From the NCBI GenBank assembly GCA_009760855.2, contig WPIO01000088.1, forward strand, positions 1,337,501-1,399,500: DNA of 62,000 nucleotides, in the 5' to 3' direction. The stretch's first letter is position 1. Each line of letters begins with the position of its first letter. The notes below the pieces were generated by a model. It saw only the letters and a list, made by a program, of their open reading frames with translations. It did no database searches and was not told the origin of the DNA. Below are positions 1-12,040 of this stretch, piece after piece. Position numbers and translations under genes: made by a program. Source of the DNA: Cristatella mucedo. Taxonomy: Eukaryota > Bryozoa > Phylactolaemata > Cristatellidae.

Positions 1-574
1 ACGGTATCGAGAAAAAAGCTACCGTTTCGTTTTAAAAGAAGCTATGAAGTTACCGTTTCGTATTTCAGCTGGTTTTGTTTTAGTACATATCTCTTCAAAC
101 GACCGTGAGCGTTACATTTTGCTGCAATATATAGCAACACTTATCCAACCGAAAGTAGAAATGAACTACTGCGGCGGTGTACAAGCAAAGCTGAATTCCG
201 GCGTCAAATTTCACTTGGATCCGCGGAGTGTAGTCTGCCGAGTTATGGAATTTACTAGGCGCAGAGGTAACAAGCTTCAAAAATGTACCTCAACATACCA
301 GGATTCATTAAGTTAGGTCCCAAGCTTCATAGGATGCAGAGATTGGTATATTTGCGATTTGTAGACTTGTAGCTTCCGGGTTGCTTCCTGCTTCCGGATA
401 CGCATGGTTTGCATATTTGTTGTCCAGTTCTCCTCCCTCTGCTGTTCGGGGATCATCAAAACATCCGATCCTTTCGTATCGCGTCTGTCTTTCGATGGGT
501 GTCCTAATGATGCGCTGGTTTTGCCATGCGGTTAAGTTGGTCGCCTTTCACGACCAAGGTCAAGGGGATTGCAT
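1..574. other. no gene recognised
   Basis: Only short frames without family resemblance, codon bias or splice context are present. I see no repeat match to the rest of the window. Confidence 0.5.
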
Positions 575-672
575 TTGCTGACCGAGGTAGCGGACTTCAG
601 CCCCGCGGCCTCATGCGAGACACTTGAATAGGGGGCCGAGTTCTCTTGGGACGCTATACGAATGCACTTCAC
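575..672 (+). repeat. SINE-like repeat, family S2, diverged copy
   Basis: The stretch ending in 'gttctcttgggacgctatac' resembles the 3' part of the tRNA-like repeat at 17030-17170 ('ggttctcttggggtgatata'), with a similar block about 60 bases upstream. The B-box-like part is poor here, so this is a weak copy. A short (CAG)6 run lies just downstream at about 711-728. Confidence 0.35.
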
Positions 673-999
673 GCCGCAGCTACGCACTTCGCTCGCGACC
701 GAGGGCCCGCAGCAGCAGCAGCAGCAGTTCCGACGCAGCGAGCAGTTGTGCGTTCGCTGCCTCGTCTCTGCGCTCGATCGGCTTCCGCTTCCGCTTCGGC
801 GAAAGCGCTCAAGCGCGGGTTTTCAAGCCGCGAACGCGCTCTTTCTCTCTGTGCGACTTTCGAGATGCTGATTGGACCCGAGTGACGGCGGAAGCCGACC
901 TCGCTAGTGTAATACAATTCTATATATTGTGTAATGTAAATATTCTAATTTTTATAATCGCTATTGTATTATAATTGTATATATTCCTACTAATTAAAG
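673..999. other. no gene recognised
   Basis: GC-rich to about 890, then AT-rich. Overlapping short frames on both strands arise from CAG and Arg/Ser-rich composition and resemble no family I know. Confidence 0.4.
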
Positions 1000-1145
1000 A
1001 GATAAATTCCGTCCATCCATCTCTCCGTCACGCAGAATTTTCCTCGCGTGGCTAGATGGCTACCAGTACTTTCGGAAGTGACGTGTAATAGACGTGTAAT
1101 TCTACTCTGGCTCAACGAAGCGAGTCTACAGGCAGTGATCTCTAG
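1000..1145 (-). repeat. dispersed repeat R3, copy 1
   Basis: On the minus strand this reads 'actgcctgtagactcgcttc' and continues through an 'acgtcacttcc' block to 'ctttaattagtag'. The same order of blocks occurs at 58330-58480 and, more diverged, at 21968-22105. The family is a non-coding dispersed repeat of roughly 140 bases. I see no tRNA A/B boxes and no clear terminal inverted repeats. Confidence 0.6.
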
Positions 1146-1559
1146 TATAAATAAATAAATAAACAACATATGTATATACTAGATATATAAATACATATGT
1201 AAAGTTATTCGTTGACCTCGTCAACTAGCAGTTTATCTTACGCACTTTCAAAGATGCACTCACTCTCTGAGTTAGTCCTGCCTACGGACGGCCTTGGGCG
1301 GCGCTTATTGCGAGCTTCGACCCTATCGTGCGTCTGTGGCTCTATTCGCTGTGAGACGCCGGCTGGTTTCGTGGACTCGGCTGAGCCGAAAGCCGGGATC
1401 CAACTCTAAATGCAAATTTCCACACTTTTTTTTTTAAATAGGGCGCGAAGAAAGTCCGACATGTAATAAAATTGACATAACGGAATAATTTGTTCCGTTA
1501 TGTAAACGGGTCGTCCCCAGGTTTAATTTATTCGTCATTCAAAAACATGAAATCCAGTG

Positions 1560-1672
1560 CGAGTTGCGATTCATTTGCCTGGTGTCTCAAGAGAACTCCT
1601 TCGCTATCCAGCCACTTCCCGCACGCCGCAGGGCTTGAGCCCACGACCTCGGTCATTAAAGTCGTGCACCTG
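1560..1672 (-). repeat. SINE-like repeat, family S2
   Basis: The minus strand contains 'ggtcgtgggctcaagccc', a B-box-like core shared with the copy at 17030-17170, followed by 'gttctcttgagacacc', matching that copy's 3' part. This fits a tRNA-related SINE fragment. Confidence 0.55.
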
Positions 1673-1689
1673 CTATGTAATACCTGACG

Positions 1690-4110
1690 TGTACTTTGGC
1701 TTTGCATGGCCTACGTGCAGTCGATTTGCGATGGATTGCAGAAGATTGCTGCATTGTTACGTACCATTGCTGTTGACATTAATACCGTGACCGAGAGCTA
1801 ATATTAACAATGGGATTTCCTGGGTGCACCAAAAATGGAGCGTGCACGAACGAGAGATTTAAATGGAAGCGTCACCCAGCAGCGTCCAGTCTATTTTTAG
1901 TGGACCGTTATAGATGTCCGTAGTTTCCCAGGTTGCTGCCGTCAATTGCCGCGCATTGCCCACGAATGTACGTTCGCGATTAGTTGATAGGATGCGGTCG
2001 CATTTTTAATACAGCTCAGTAATACGCAAAAAATTTGGATCTTCTCCCACCAGCTTAGTTTGTAATTGTAACAATCATAGATTGCCGTACTCTCTTGGGT
2101 AAATGCCGTCGTTTGCCATACATTTCTCAAGATTGACTGCGCAAAATGACAGTTTGCGCGCGAACAGTGAACGTTATGTGGTATGATCATTTCAAATTCA
2201 AACAGCTGATTTTTAGCCAATTTGAAACGGATTGCGATAGAAAGCGGGTCATTGCCTGTGACTGCCGTGCATTGCTCTCGATTGTACGGTCGAGGCTTTT
2301 TAAAAGGATGTGGTTGCTCTTTTAATGCTGTGTGCTGCTGCATTACGCAAGAAAATTTGGAGCTTCTCTCAGCAACTGTCGGTCCATTTCTAACGTTATC
2401 GATGAGCGTATCTCCTGGGCCCTCGCTCATAATGGGTGTAAATTAAGCGCGAGCACAGTTACATGTTATGTGTGATAAGAGTTGCAGCTTCACGAAGCCA
2501 ATCCTGCCGATTTTCCGCGGATTTCTCTATTGGCTCCGACCGTTGCAGTCGATTGCCGTGCATCGCTGACAATTAACAGGCAGAGAAAGCTCCACGGTTT
2601 CACTTTGAACGCAGTGAAAAGATACACGCAATGACAATTGGAGCTTCGCGCAGCCAATTTCTGTGGTCGGTTTGCCATGGATTGTTACAGGTCGCTGCTT
2701 CAAGCCGACCTATTGCGGTAGATTGCCGTGCATTGCCCGAGATTTTACTAGCGCAATTTGTATACAATTATGCGGCTGCACTTTAAACGGAGTGCTTCGT
2801 AGTGTGCATTCAAAATCGGAGCGTTAAGAAGTTGATTACGGGGAATTTTTTTATAGCAGAATGCTGCAGACTGCAGTATTGACCCGCGCCAATACTGTCG
2901 ACTGCCGTGCACTGCTGGCTTCTAACGAGCATAGCAGCTTGAAAACGCTACGGTGTCACTTTGGACGCAGCAGAATGTTATCTGTAATGACAATTGGGGC
3001 TTCGAGCTGCCAATTTCTCGTCGATTTGCCGTGATTTTGGGTATTGGCCAGGGCCATTGCTATCGATAGCCATTCATTGCTCACGCGCGATTGCAAGTGC
3101 ACGATTATTTGAAAAGATGTGATTGCACTTTAAACAAAGTGCACTGTGACACGTAAGAATAATTTGATCATAGCCCAGTCCCTTTCCGGCGACTTGCGAT
3201 GGATCACAATGGATTGCCATATTTTCCCAGGCCATTGCCGTCGATTGCCGTGCATTGCCCGGAACGACCAGAGTGGATTGAAAGTATGCGCGTGCGCAGT
3301 GAGATGCTACTTGGAATGAGAATTGGAGCTTGGTGCAGCCGATTTCTCGTCGATTTGCCACGGATTGCGGCATTGGCCCCTGCCATTGCTGTCGATTGCC
3401 GTGCATCGTTGACAATTAACGTGCAAAATAGCTTGAAAGTTTTACTTCAATTTCACTTTTAGCACAAACAAATGTCAAATGCGATGACAACTAGCACTTT
3501 GTGCAGACAATTTGTGGTTGATTGCCACGGATCGCAGTGGATTGCTGCTTCGAGCTGAGCCGTTGCCGTAGATTGCCATGCATCACCCGAGATTGTACGA
3601 GCGCAATTGGTTAAAATAATGAGGTTGAATTTAAACAGTGTGCTTTGTAACGTGCATTCCAAGTTGGAGCATTGCGAAACCAATTTCGGGGCATTTTTGT
3701 ATCATATTGCTGTATTGGCCCGGGCCATTGCAGTCGCTTGCTGTGCATTGTTGCCGACTGGTCGAGGTTGAAGTTATGCGAGTACACAATAACCGGAGAG
3801 TAGAGCAGCGTGCAATCAAGACTAGAGCTTCTAGTGTACGCGTTCTGGTCGCTGTGCGGCGGATTGACACGGATTGGGTATGGGACCAGACCGTTGCAGT
3901 CGATTGCAGTGCACTGCATAAGAATGCGTGTGAACAATGGAGCGAAACTTTTTGGGTGCACTTTGAACTGTCTAATCTTATATGAAATGTCAGTTAGAGC
4001 TCCGCGATGGCGATTTGAGGATTATTTGCAGTGGAATAGAGTGGATTGCGGTATTTTCCCAGGTCATTTCGGTTGATTGCCGCGGATTGCCAGGATGCGA
4101 GAATGTACAA
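1690..4110 (+). repeat. degenerate ~165-bp satellite with five-monomer higher-order period
   Basis: An anchor close to 'gtcgattgccgtgcattgc' recurs near 1940, 2102, 2262, 2550, 2712, 2893, 3058, 3233, 3387, 3563, 3725, 3895 and 4064, i.e. every 155-175 bases with one poorly conserved monomer near 2410. Between anchors each monomer carries a 'cactttaaac'-like block and a 'caattggagcttcg'-like block. Monomers about 835-840 bases apart are more alike than neighbours (2550 with 3387, 2712 with 3563, 2893 with 3725), so a five-monomer higher-order unit is visible. The frames that fall in it are not credible genes. Confidence 0.8.
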
Positions 4111-4920
4111 TTTTTTATTTATTTTACGTGGGCGTCTACACATCACCGTTCACTTTAATTTGATATAAAAGCTGGAGCTCGGAGAAATCTATTTCGATTT
4201 TGTTGGGGTGGATTCGGCGAATTGAAATGGATTTCGGTATTCGCCCGCCGAAAAGCTCCAGCTTTGGATTTGAGAAATGGAATTTGAAATGGATTTCGGT
4301 ATTCGCCCACTGGAGCTCCAGCTTTTGCAGCCGATTGCAGGACATTGGCACAAGAACGGCCGTGCCAATGCAGGTGAATTTTTTTTTCAAGTGCAATTAT
4401 CGCAGAGTGCAATGTCACATGCAATCAAAAAAGGAGCTTTTCGAACAAGATTTCTTCCGTTGCGCTTTTAAATGCAGTGGCCTGTGGTGGATTGAGGTAT
4501 TGGCCCGGACAACTGCAATCGTATTTCATTGGACTTCGTGAGAAGGCGTTTCACGCGAAATTTTCTGAATAAGTTTTAGATGTAGCATAGTTTGATATTC
4601 TAAACTTTTTGTAGCTTTGCGCAGCTGATTTGTAATAGATCTGAAGGGAACTAAAGTTTATTGCTGTGGATTATGGTGCAGGCTGTGAAGCTCATTTGCA
4701 TAAGTGCGAGCAGCGACACGAAACAAATCAAAGTGCTACGCTACAATATCAGCCTTATATCGTACAATATCAACCCAGAATTTGAGCTCGGAAACGCCAA
4801 TATCTGATCGATTGTACACTAATTAGAGTGGATTGCGGTAGTTTGTCGAGCCCGCCTCCAGCAAGCAATGCGATGCTCAAGTCAGCCTAGGTGGCTAGAA
4901 GTCAAGCATTTGTAGTGGTT
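4111..4920. other. no gene; local duplication
   Basis: Positions about 4220-4325 hold a partial tandem duplication: 'gaaatggatttcggtattcg' occurs twice, about 78 bases apart, each followed by 'gctccagctttt'-like text. The rest is unassigned and may be decayed satellite; the 'gattgc' words thin out toward 4850. Confidence 0.5.
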
Positions 4921-5250
4921 ATAATAATAATACACTTGATAAAGCGCCCTCGGAGAACTCAATTATTTTCTAGGCGCTTTACATTTGCTGCAAACGGAAA
5001 CGCGATCGAATGGTGAGTAATATCATGCTTGACAAACAACAAGAATAACATGGTTAGGGGGTGATGTGCACACAGTCAGCATGAAAATGTGGTTAGTGGC
5101 AGCATGCACAGTATCAGCACGCGTAAGCACATAAAGGAAGAATCACAGGGACCCACTAAATGCTGTCCTAAATAGGTGCGTTTTAAGTTCTTTTTAAATG
5201 TGGTCAAGTCAGGGGGTGTTGTGACGCAAGTTGGGAGTGAGTTTAAATGT
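4921..5250 (-). mobile_element. LINE family A (L2/CR1-like), 3' end only
   Basis: On the minus strand this is the end of the LINE A coding region followed by the 3' UTR, ending in 'aaatgtaaagcgcctagaaa', 'ggcgctttatcaagtg' and a (TTA)n tail. The same 3' end recurs at least nine times in the window. A GCGCTTTATxAA-type end with a (TTA)n tail is typical of L2-group LINEs. The copy is 5'-truncated and non-functional. Confidence 0.85.
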
Positions 5251-5565
5251 AGCGCCTCCTGTCCTGTCTTTTGCTCGACTTGCTGCCGACGAGAGAACGC
5301 ACAGCCGGAGATGAGAAAACGAAAACACGAATGTCGGGCAAACGAGCATACAAACCTTTGCGACAAACGAGCAGACGCGCTGTTGCGACGAAGAAGCAGA
5401 CAAACCACTTCAGAGCCTCGTTTTAAGTGTGACGGCGAAAGTTGCTAGAACTTCGATCACTTGACTTCGGTGTGACGTTAAATTCTGAGAACCCGGTCCA
5501 GTAAAATCTCTACATAGCTTTCAGCAAAAGGCAGGGGTTGATTCGTCCAATGAGAAAATCTTTCA

Positions 5566-5630
<65 letters not shown>

Positions 5631-6261
5631 TACAATATATTGGCACATATAAGTTTGAATTCCGTTAAAAGGAAGTAGCACCGGTAGCAGAAGTACCGGA
5701 AGTAGCAACGGTAAATGAAATGTGGCTGACGCCTTCCAACTCTGCCTCCGGGCGTGGCGACCTGGTTTTGCCTACATAAAGTTTACATTCTTACGCCTCT
5801 CAGCACAAAATCCTGTATTCGGTCAGTGTGTGTCTTGCACGACACTCCAGTCCAAGAAAGTAGCCTCGATTATCAATGTTTATGAGAAGGTGGTATTGTG
5901 GCACAAATTGTTTTAGCCACAACTTTATGCAGTGGGTTATGCTGAGGGGAAAATTAAACAGCTAAGATTGGTTTGCTTAGGTGCTAGTGACTCGAAAAAT
6001 AATTAACCCTCTAGCTTAGTTAGATCCCTTTCAAATCCAAGTACCTGCTGATGATGGTACTTCAGGTTTAATAATTAGCCTGCAAAGTCTCCTAGTCTAG
6101 CACTTTAATAATATTAATACAGTTCTACTTGCCTACATAAAGCTGCTGAAAGTAAAAAGCGTGGAGTCCTCAAGTACATATTAAATGAATTAAATCGAGT
6201 ATATTTGAATTGTCGGTTGGTCATCCTTATGAATTCGTTACACACACACCACACGTAGACT
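5251..6261. other. no gene; (CT)n(TA)n microsatellite
   Basis: A (CT)n tract followed by (TA)n occupies about 5565-5626. The remainder is AT-rich DNA in which I recognise nothing. Confidence 0.6.
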
Positions 6262-7040
6262 GACAATAATAATAATGCACCTGATAAAGCACCCTCAGAG
6301 AAATCAATCTCTTTCTAGGCGCTTTACATTTGCTGCAGGTGAAAATGCAATTGAATGGTGAGTAATAAAATCATGCTTGATAAACAAACAACATGAATAA
6401 CATGGTTAGGGGTGACATGCACAGGGTCAGCATGCAAATGTGGTTAGTGGCAGCATGCACAGTGTCAGCACACATAAGCACATGAAGGACGAGTCACAGG
6501 GACCCACTAAATGCTGTCCTAAATAAGAGTGTTTTTTAAGTTCTTTTTAAATGTGGTCAAGTCAGGGGATGTTCTGACGCAGGTCAGGAGGGGGTTCCAG
6601 GCTTTGGGAGCATACGAACTAAATGCATGGTCTCCAAAGAATTTAAGGTTTGTAGGAGGTATTTCTAGACTGTTGGATTCCTAAAAGCTGGTTGTACGAT
6701 GCTTGGCCTGGTGGGGGAGTAGATCTGAGAGATAGGCTGGAGCCAAAGAATGAAGTGACCTAAAAGTGAGCGACAAAACCTTGAAGTCAATCCGTTGCTT
6801 GACTGGTAGCCAGTCCAGGTCGGTGAGAAGTGGTATGATGCAGCAACTGCGCCGCTCACGACAGACAAGCCTAGCTGCGGAGTTTTGCACCAGCTGCAAT
6901 CGCCTGATCGCACATGCCAATAGGCCAGTAAGCAGTGAGTTTTAGAAGTCGAGACGGAATGTCACGAATGCACGGACCAACTTAAAAGTGGTATCCTAAT
7001 CTAAACAAGCCCAAATTTTATCTATGTTATGTACGGGCTG
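6262..7040 (-). mobile_element. LINE family A fragment: C-terminal RT region and 3' UTR
   Basis: Minus-strand frames give the post-RT region shared by all A copies, with short blocks 'LVQNSAARLV', 'LDWLPVKQRIDFKVL' and 'PAYLSDLLPHQAKHRT'. These are followed by the conserved 3' UTR and (TTA)n tail at the left edge. The coding part is broken by frameshifts. Its 5' edge abuts LINE B sequence near 7040, either by insertion into B or by later rearrangement. Confidence 0.9.
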
Positions 7041-8790
7041 ACTTAACAGATAATCTTAGATAGGGATCTGATGTGATGGCTTGTTGTAGGAGCAGTTTTC
7101 TGAATGAAGATTTTAAAATTTAGGCAGCTGTCAAAACGACTCCTAAATTTTTAGCACGCAGTGATGGTCGCACGACTGCATTACCTATTATAAAAGCAAA
7201 TCCTTTTAATCCAGCCACACGCTTAGGGCGTCCTACGAGCAGCAGTTCGGTTTTATAGTCATTTAGTTTCAAGAAGTTTTACTATATCCAGGATAAAATG
7301 TCGGCAAGGCAAGCATTCAGTTCATCGGTTGCTGCAGCAGATTCCGACGGTTTGAATGACAAAAACAGGTGAGTATCGTCAGCGAAAAATTAATATCCTC
7401 TTCCATGGGCTTTAATCACTTTTCCCAGAGGTTGAGTATAAATGAAGAACAGCAAGGGACCGAGGACGGAGCCTTGCGACACTCCACTGGTGACCTGTCT
7501 CGTGTGTGAGACCTGGCCCCACACGACACGGATTAAACGCAATCAGACAAGTACGATTAAAAACCACGCCAGTTCCTCGTCTGCCAGACCGATCGCTGCT
7601 CTCAATGGTTCAAGTAGAACATCGTGATCAATGGTGTCGAAGGCAGCTGATAGATCTTGCAGAGCTAGGGCAGTGACATTCCCGTCATCGTTGTCACACG
7701 GAATGCCATTTTTAACACGGAGGAGAGCAGTTTCAATGGAGTGCTGCCTCTTGAAGCCTGATTGAAATGTTTCCGTCATTTCATTCTTTTCAATATGCGA
7801 AGCCAGCTGCTTAGCGACAATTTTTCTATATCTAATCCTGGCTTTTTAAGTATGGGTCTAACAATTGCCAATTTGAGAGACTTGGGGACGTCCTTTTTCC
7901 CCAAAGAAGCATTAAAAATCTCGGTTATGGCAGGGTTAAGTTGGTATGGGGTCTTCAGGAGACGAGCTCTTTTTGTTAGACCTTTTTAAGGTAGCCACAT
8001 CTCATGCAGAAACCTCGGAAAACCTTTTAAGGAAGGTCACAGGTTGTGATACCGCAATTGCTTTGGTCGGAGCGGGCTTTATGGAGGCACGAACGTGCAC
8101 AATTTTTTTCAGTAAAGAAGGCTGGAAACGTCTCGGCTGAGCCGTTAATATCTGGGGAGTCAGACCTCTCAGCATTAGCTAGTAAATCTTTTACTGTCTC
8201 GTAAATCTGTTTTGGGTCCGACTGGCAGGAATTTGGTTTTCGAGTGAAAAAAGAAGCCGTGATTTGTTTAGTCTTCCGGGTGTAAACTCGAAGGCAGTCT
8301 TTGAAATTGACTAGGTCTGCATCAGATCCCGATTTCTTAAAATGACGCTCAAGCCTGTGCTTAACACGGCGCATCTTTTGAAGTTTTTTTTTGTAAATTA
8401 AAAGGAATCTCAATGACTCTGTACATGAATTGAATGAACGAGAGCTTGCTGGTCAAGAGCACTTCCGAATGTCATGTTCACTGCATGAGTGAGGGTATCG
8501 AGGCTGTCGGTCGAGTCTGGGTGCAGATCAAGAAGACCTGCATCACAAACAGATTTACAAAAAATGTGTCTATGTCAATGCTTTCCAAGTTACGTCGCTG
8601 GACAAGTTCGACATTACCCTGAACGTACAAGGGAGCAGGAACAGTAAACGCGACCCAACAATGATCCGAGAGGGTCAGCAGGCACACAACAAGGTCAGTG
8701 GAGAAGACATCCTTAGTAATCATGAGATCTAAAATATGGCCACCGACGTGGGTGGCGTGATTAACGTGTGTTGCTTACTCCTGCCCTTGG
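7041..8790 (-). mobile_element. LINE family B, decayed EN-RT fragment
   Basis: Minus-strand pieces in order are: the end of the endonuclease-like domain ('DVFSTDLVVCLLTLSDH', the SDH motif of APE-type nucleases) near 8700; the linker near 8400-8030; RT blocks including 'LQDLSAAFDTIDHDVLLEP' near 7660; and a post-RT piece near 7050-7250. Several frameshifts and stops break it. It matches the + copy at 58575-61316 throughout. It encoded a non-LTR retrotransposon ORF2-type protein; this copy is dead and lacks the 5' end and 3' UTR. Confidence 0.88.
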
Positions 8791-10284
8791 AGCTCACACT
8801 GCCGTCTGACCTCGCGCCGTCTCCTGCTGATCGGACGGCATTCAGAGAAGTATACTACGAAATCGTGTACAACAAAATACCGAGGCTGTCGTCGGCTGCA
8901 GGCTGTTTTAGTCCTCCAGCAGTCAACGGCAGACATCTTAGGACACCCTTAGGACGCCGATTGCTAAGCCGCGTCCGGCTACTGTGCTCCTGCGCTCGTG
9001 TATCTGTACAATCGGCTCGCGGTGCCGTACAGATTAAGCCCTTCCGCTTCCGGGAGAATAGCTGCGCTGATCCTATGTGGGCTACCAATCGCCAATCAAA
9101 GACAGCGTGAGCAGTCAGCTTGACAATGCCTAACTCACACGCTACAAAGAGTAGGCGTCTCCGCGATTCTCAAGAGGCGTGCACTGAAGGGGAGAAGACG
9201 ATGCGGACTCGCTACGACAGCTCCGATTGCGTCGCACAGCTGGGAATCACTTTTTTTTTTTTTACTTCCGGCAGCCATTGGCTCTTAGCTGCCGCTCTAA
9301 TCCACGCGCAAGCGAATGATGAGCTCAGCATCTCGTAGGCTCATCTCCAGTCGATCAGTCTTAGAAGGCCTCTTACAGAGCGCCGGACGCTGCTGCTGCT
9401 ACGGCTGCTGCTTCACAGGCCCCTCTTGCCCCGTGAAGTCTTTTCGACTGACAGTGTTCGTAGCTGCTGGCCTGGCCGCCATTGCCGATTTCCTCCTCCT
9501 CAGTCCTCCTCAGTCCTCCTCAGTCCTCCTTGCAGTCTTGCAATGACGCAGCTAGTAAACGTGCTCGTGAAGGCTTGTCAGTTGGAGGAGCCCTGGAGCC
9601 AGTATTAAGTACAGTGGTTGGAGCTTTAGTTTGTAATTTAACTTAGTTACTTAATATTTAATTTAACTTGTATATATTTAACCCATATATATATATAAAT
9701 ACTTTAATATATATATATATATATATTAAAGTATATATATATATATAATATTTAATAATATATATTACTTTAATACTATTTAACTTTAGTAAGTAATACA
9801 ATACGCACGACCGTCTTCTTCTAAATAGCAGCCTTCAGAGCTCGAGGACAATGCTGAGTTTTTTTGGCATTTTGGTCACATATAGCTCGAAGCTTAGGGT
9901 CAAGGACGATTTTCTAGCCCATCGGCCATCCCCCCATTAGACACGGTAGACAGATACGTGACAGTTCGAGCGATCGGTTCTATTTGCACTGACCACTTTT
10001 CTAGAGATTATTTTGGTTCCTGCGGTAAAAGATGTTATCTACCAGCTAACTAGGGCGCCGTATGTGAGAACAATATATATTTATATATAAAACTGCCCCT
10101 AGCACGCCGTCATGAATTGCAAACGTGGATTTTCCAATTGATCTAATCTCCCTCTAATCTCGCATCTGTTTATTGCTTGCGAGCTACTTGTCACTGCATT
10201 ACCATACTAGCTGCACTGCCATTGCTTTGTTTAGATTTAGGTTAGAGATTTCACACCGATAATGCTATTAGTCGATAGTATCAT
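8791..10284. other. no gene recognised; small repeats
   Basis: A 10-base unit (cagtcctcct) is repeated about four times at 9497-9534. An AT-rich segment at 9655-9775 contains an inverted repeat, 'atactttaatatatat' facing 'atatatattaaagtat', that could fold. I recognise no coding sequence. Confidence 0.5.
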
Positions 10285-10840
10285 AATATACATCAATTTT
10301 ATGCTGACGACACTCGGGTGTATTTTTCATTCAAACCGTCGGAATCTGCTGCTGCAGCTGATAAACTGAATGCTTACCTTGCCGTCATTCGATGCTGGAT
10401 GTCGGAGAGTTTCTTGCAACAATATGTAATGTAATGTATCTCCATCAGTAACTCCACAAAGTCATAAAGACCATGTGGGTGTTACGCATGAGAGTTTTGT
10501 ATAGCGCACTCACAGCCTAAGCGGCTTTCGGTACGCATTCGGTAGCCAACAGAATATGACAATAAAACCAAACTGCTGCTCATAGGACACCCTAAACGAG
10601 TGACGGGATTAAAAGGCTTTGCTCTTCTAATATTTGTAGCAGTTGTGCGATCATCACCACGTGTTCGAAATTTAGGTATCGTTTTCAGCAGCTCCATAAA
10701 TTTTAAACTTCAAAAATACTTCATTCAGAAAACTACTTCTACAGCTTGCCATCTCGTTTGATCCCTATCTAAGATAAGAGCTGTCTTCCACGGTTGCTTG
10801 CAAATAATGTGTGGTCGTATCCCAGTGTTCACAAGGTTAG
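10285..10840 (+). mobile_element. LINE family B fragment (+), split by a nested insertion
   Basis: The + strand encodes the region just after the RT active site ('FSFKPSESAAAADKLNA', 10318-10372) and continues after 10558 with the block around 'KTKLLLIGHPKR'. It aligns with 60250-60600. Between the halves sits a minus-strand LINE B 3' end (10427-10552). The copy is non-functional. Confidence 0.85.
10427..10552 (-). mobile_element. nested LINE family B 3' end with 6-bp target-site duplication
   Basis: On the minus strand this is the terminal ~126 bases of LINE B, starting at 'tctgttggctaccgaatgcg' and ending in the (ACATT)-type tail. It is flanked by AATATG at 10421-10426 and again at 10553-10558, which interrupt the reading of the surrounding + copy. 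This is a textbook 5'-truncated LINE insertion, and it shows family B integrating into family B. Confidence 0.88.
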
Positions 10841-12040
10841 GCATTCCTGTGGGAAGGTATGTGAAGTTGTTCATGAAGGGTTACGAAAAAAAAGTTAAGA
10901 AAGCTTAAGTAGCAAATGCTAAATACAGCAACTTAACAACAAAGGTGTACGTAGGAAGCCTGTACAAATGCAAAAGCAGGATAAATTGTACTGCTCAGGC
11001 GATGGACTTTTTATGTAGATAATAATTAGAAAGCACCTAGAAAGTAAACCGAGTTGCTCACATGCCTGTCTGTCACCGTATACTGTCTGAGTTGAACAGA
11101 ACGACTGCCTTTTTAAAGCCAATTGTCGGTTGGTGCGTTCTGCAGCCTCTGCTGCAAATATATGCCAACCTTATTGGCCTCTTGGCTGTCGGTTGTCTTT
11201 GTTTGCACTCGCCAAAACTTCTGGTGAATGCTGGCAAAGGGTTGTCAAAGCACAACTTTCATCACTATTGATGAAGGCTGAGACTCTGAGCTCCTCCAGA
11301 AAGTTAATTAAACATCATCTGCAACTGCATTCATCACTGAATGCACCACGGACTTCAAGTTACGTGCTAGCACTTACTCCATGTTTATGCTTGCTTATTT
11401 TAGTTTATCCTGCTTGTTAACAATGCGTGCCTCATCAATTCTAAGCTTCGTCAATACTCAACCGATCGACGTGAAATTTGGAATATATGTGCGCCTCGCC
11501 GGCCTCTGTGTTCCCCCTGCGCATCTAGGCATGATGGGTCTGTATGCATATGATGTGCCTGTCAGAAAATGTCCTTGAACTGCGATCGTGAAGACAGTCA
11601 GCAGTTTAGCAATTGTCAATTTTTTTATATTTTTTGTGGTGTGGGGAACATAGAGTCGACCGTCCTGCATCTTTTGAGGGGTTTGCCATATTTCTAGAAT
11701 GACTGGTATTGAATCTGATAAAGCTATATATGGCTGAGCTGCAGAGCTACACACGACCTTGACATTTACAGGTCATTCAAAGGTCAACACGGCAGCATTG
11801 TTACATCAAATGATAACTTATGCTAGCAGTATTCTTTGTGCTAATTTCATGCAATTCGTTCTATTGGTCTTTGTGCAATACTAATAATTGTGCTTTTGGG
11901 GGTAATTCCCATTTGATCGGGCACGTAACTCCTGCTACTGTTGGATACACCCGGTTAAAGCTAGTACACTGGCTTTAAAGTTCGGCGGCTCAATGGCTAG
12001 AAATCCTAGCCATTCGTGGTAGAAATATTAGCGAATCGGC
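10841..12040. other. no gene recognised
   Basis: Short frames on both strands occur here, including a 98-codon one on - at 11458-11754, but none shows a known motif or splice context. Confidence 0.4.
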
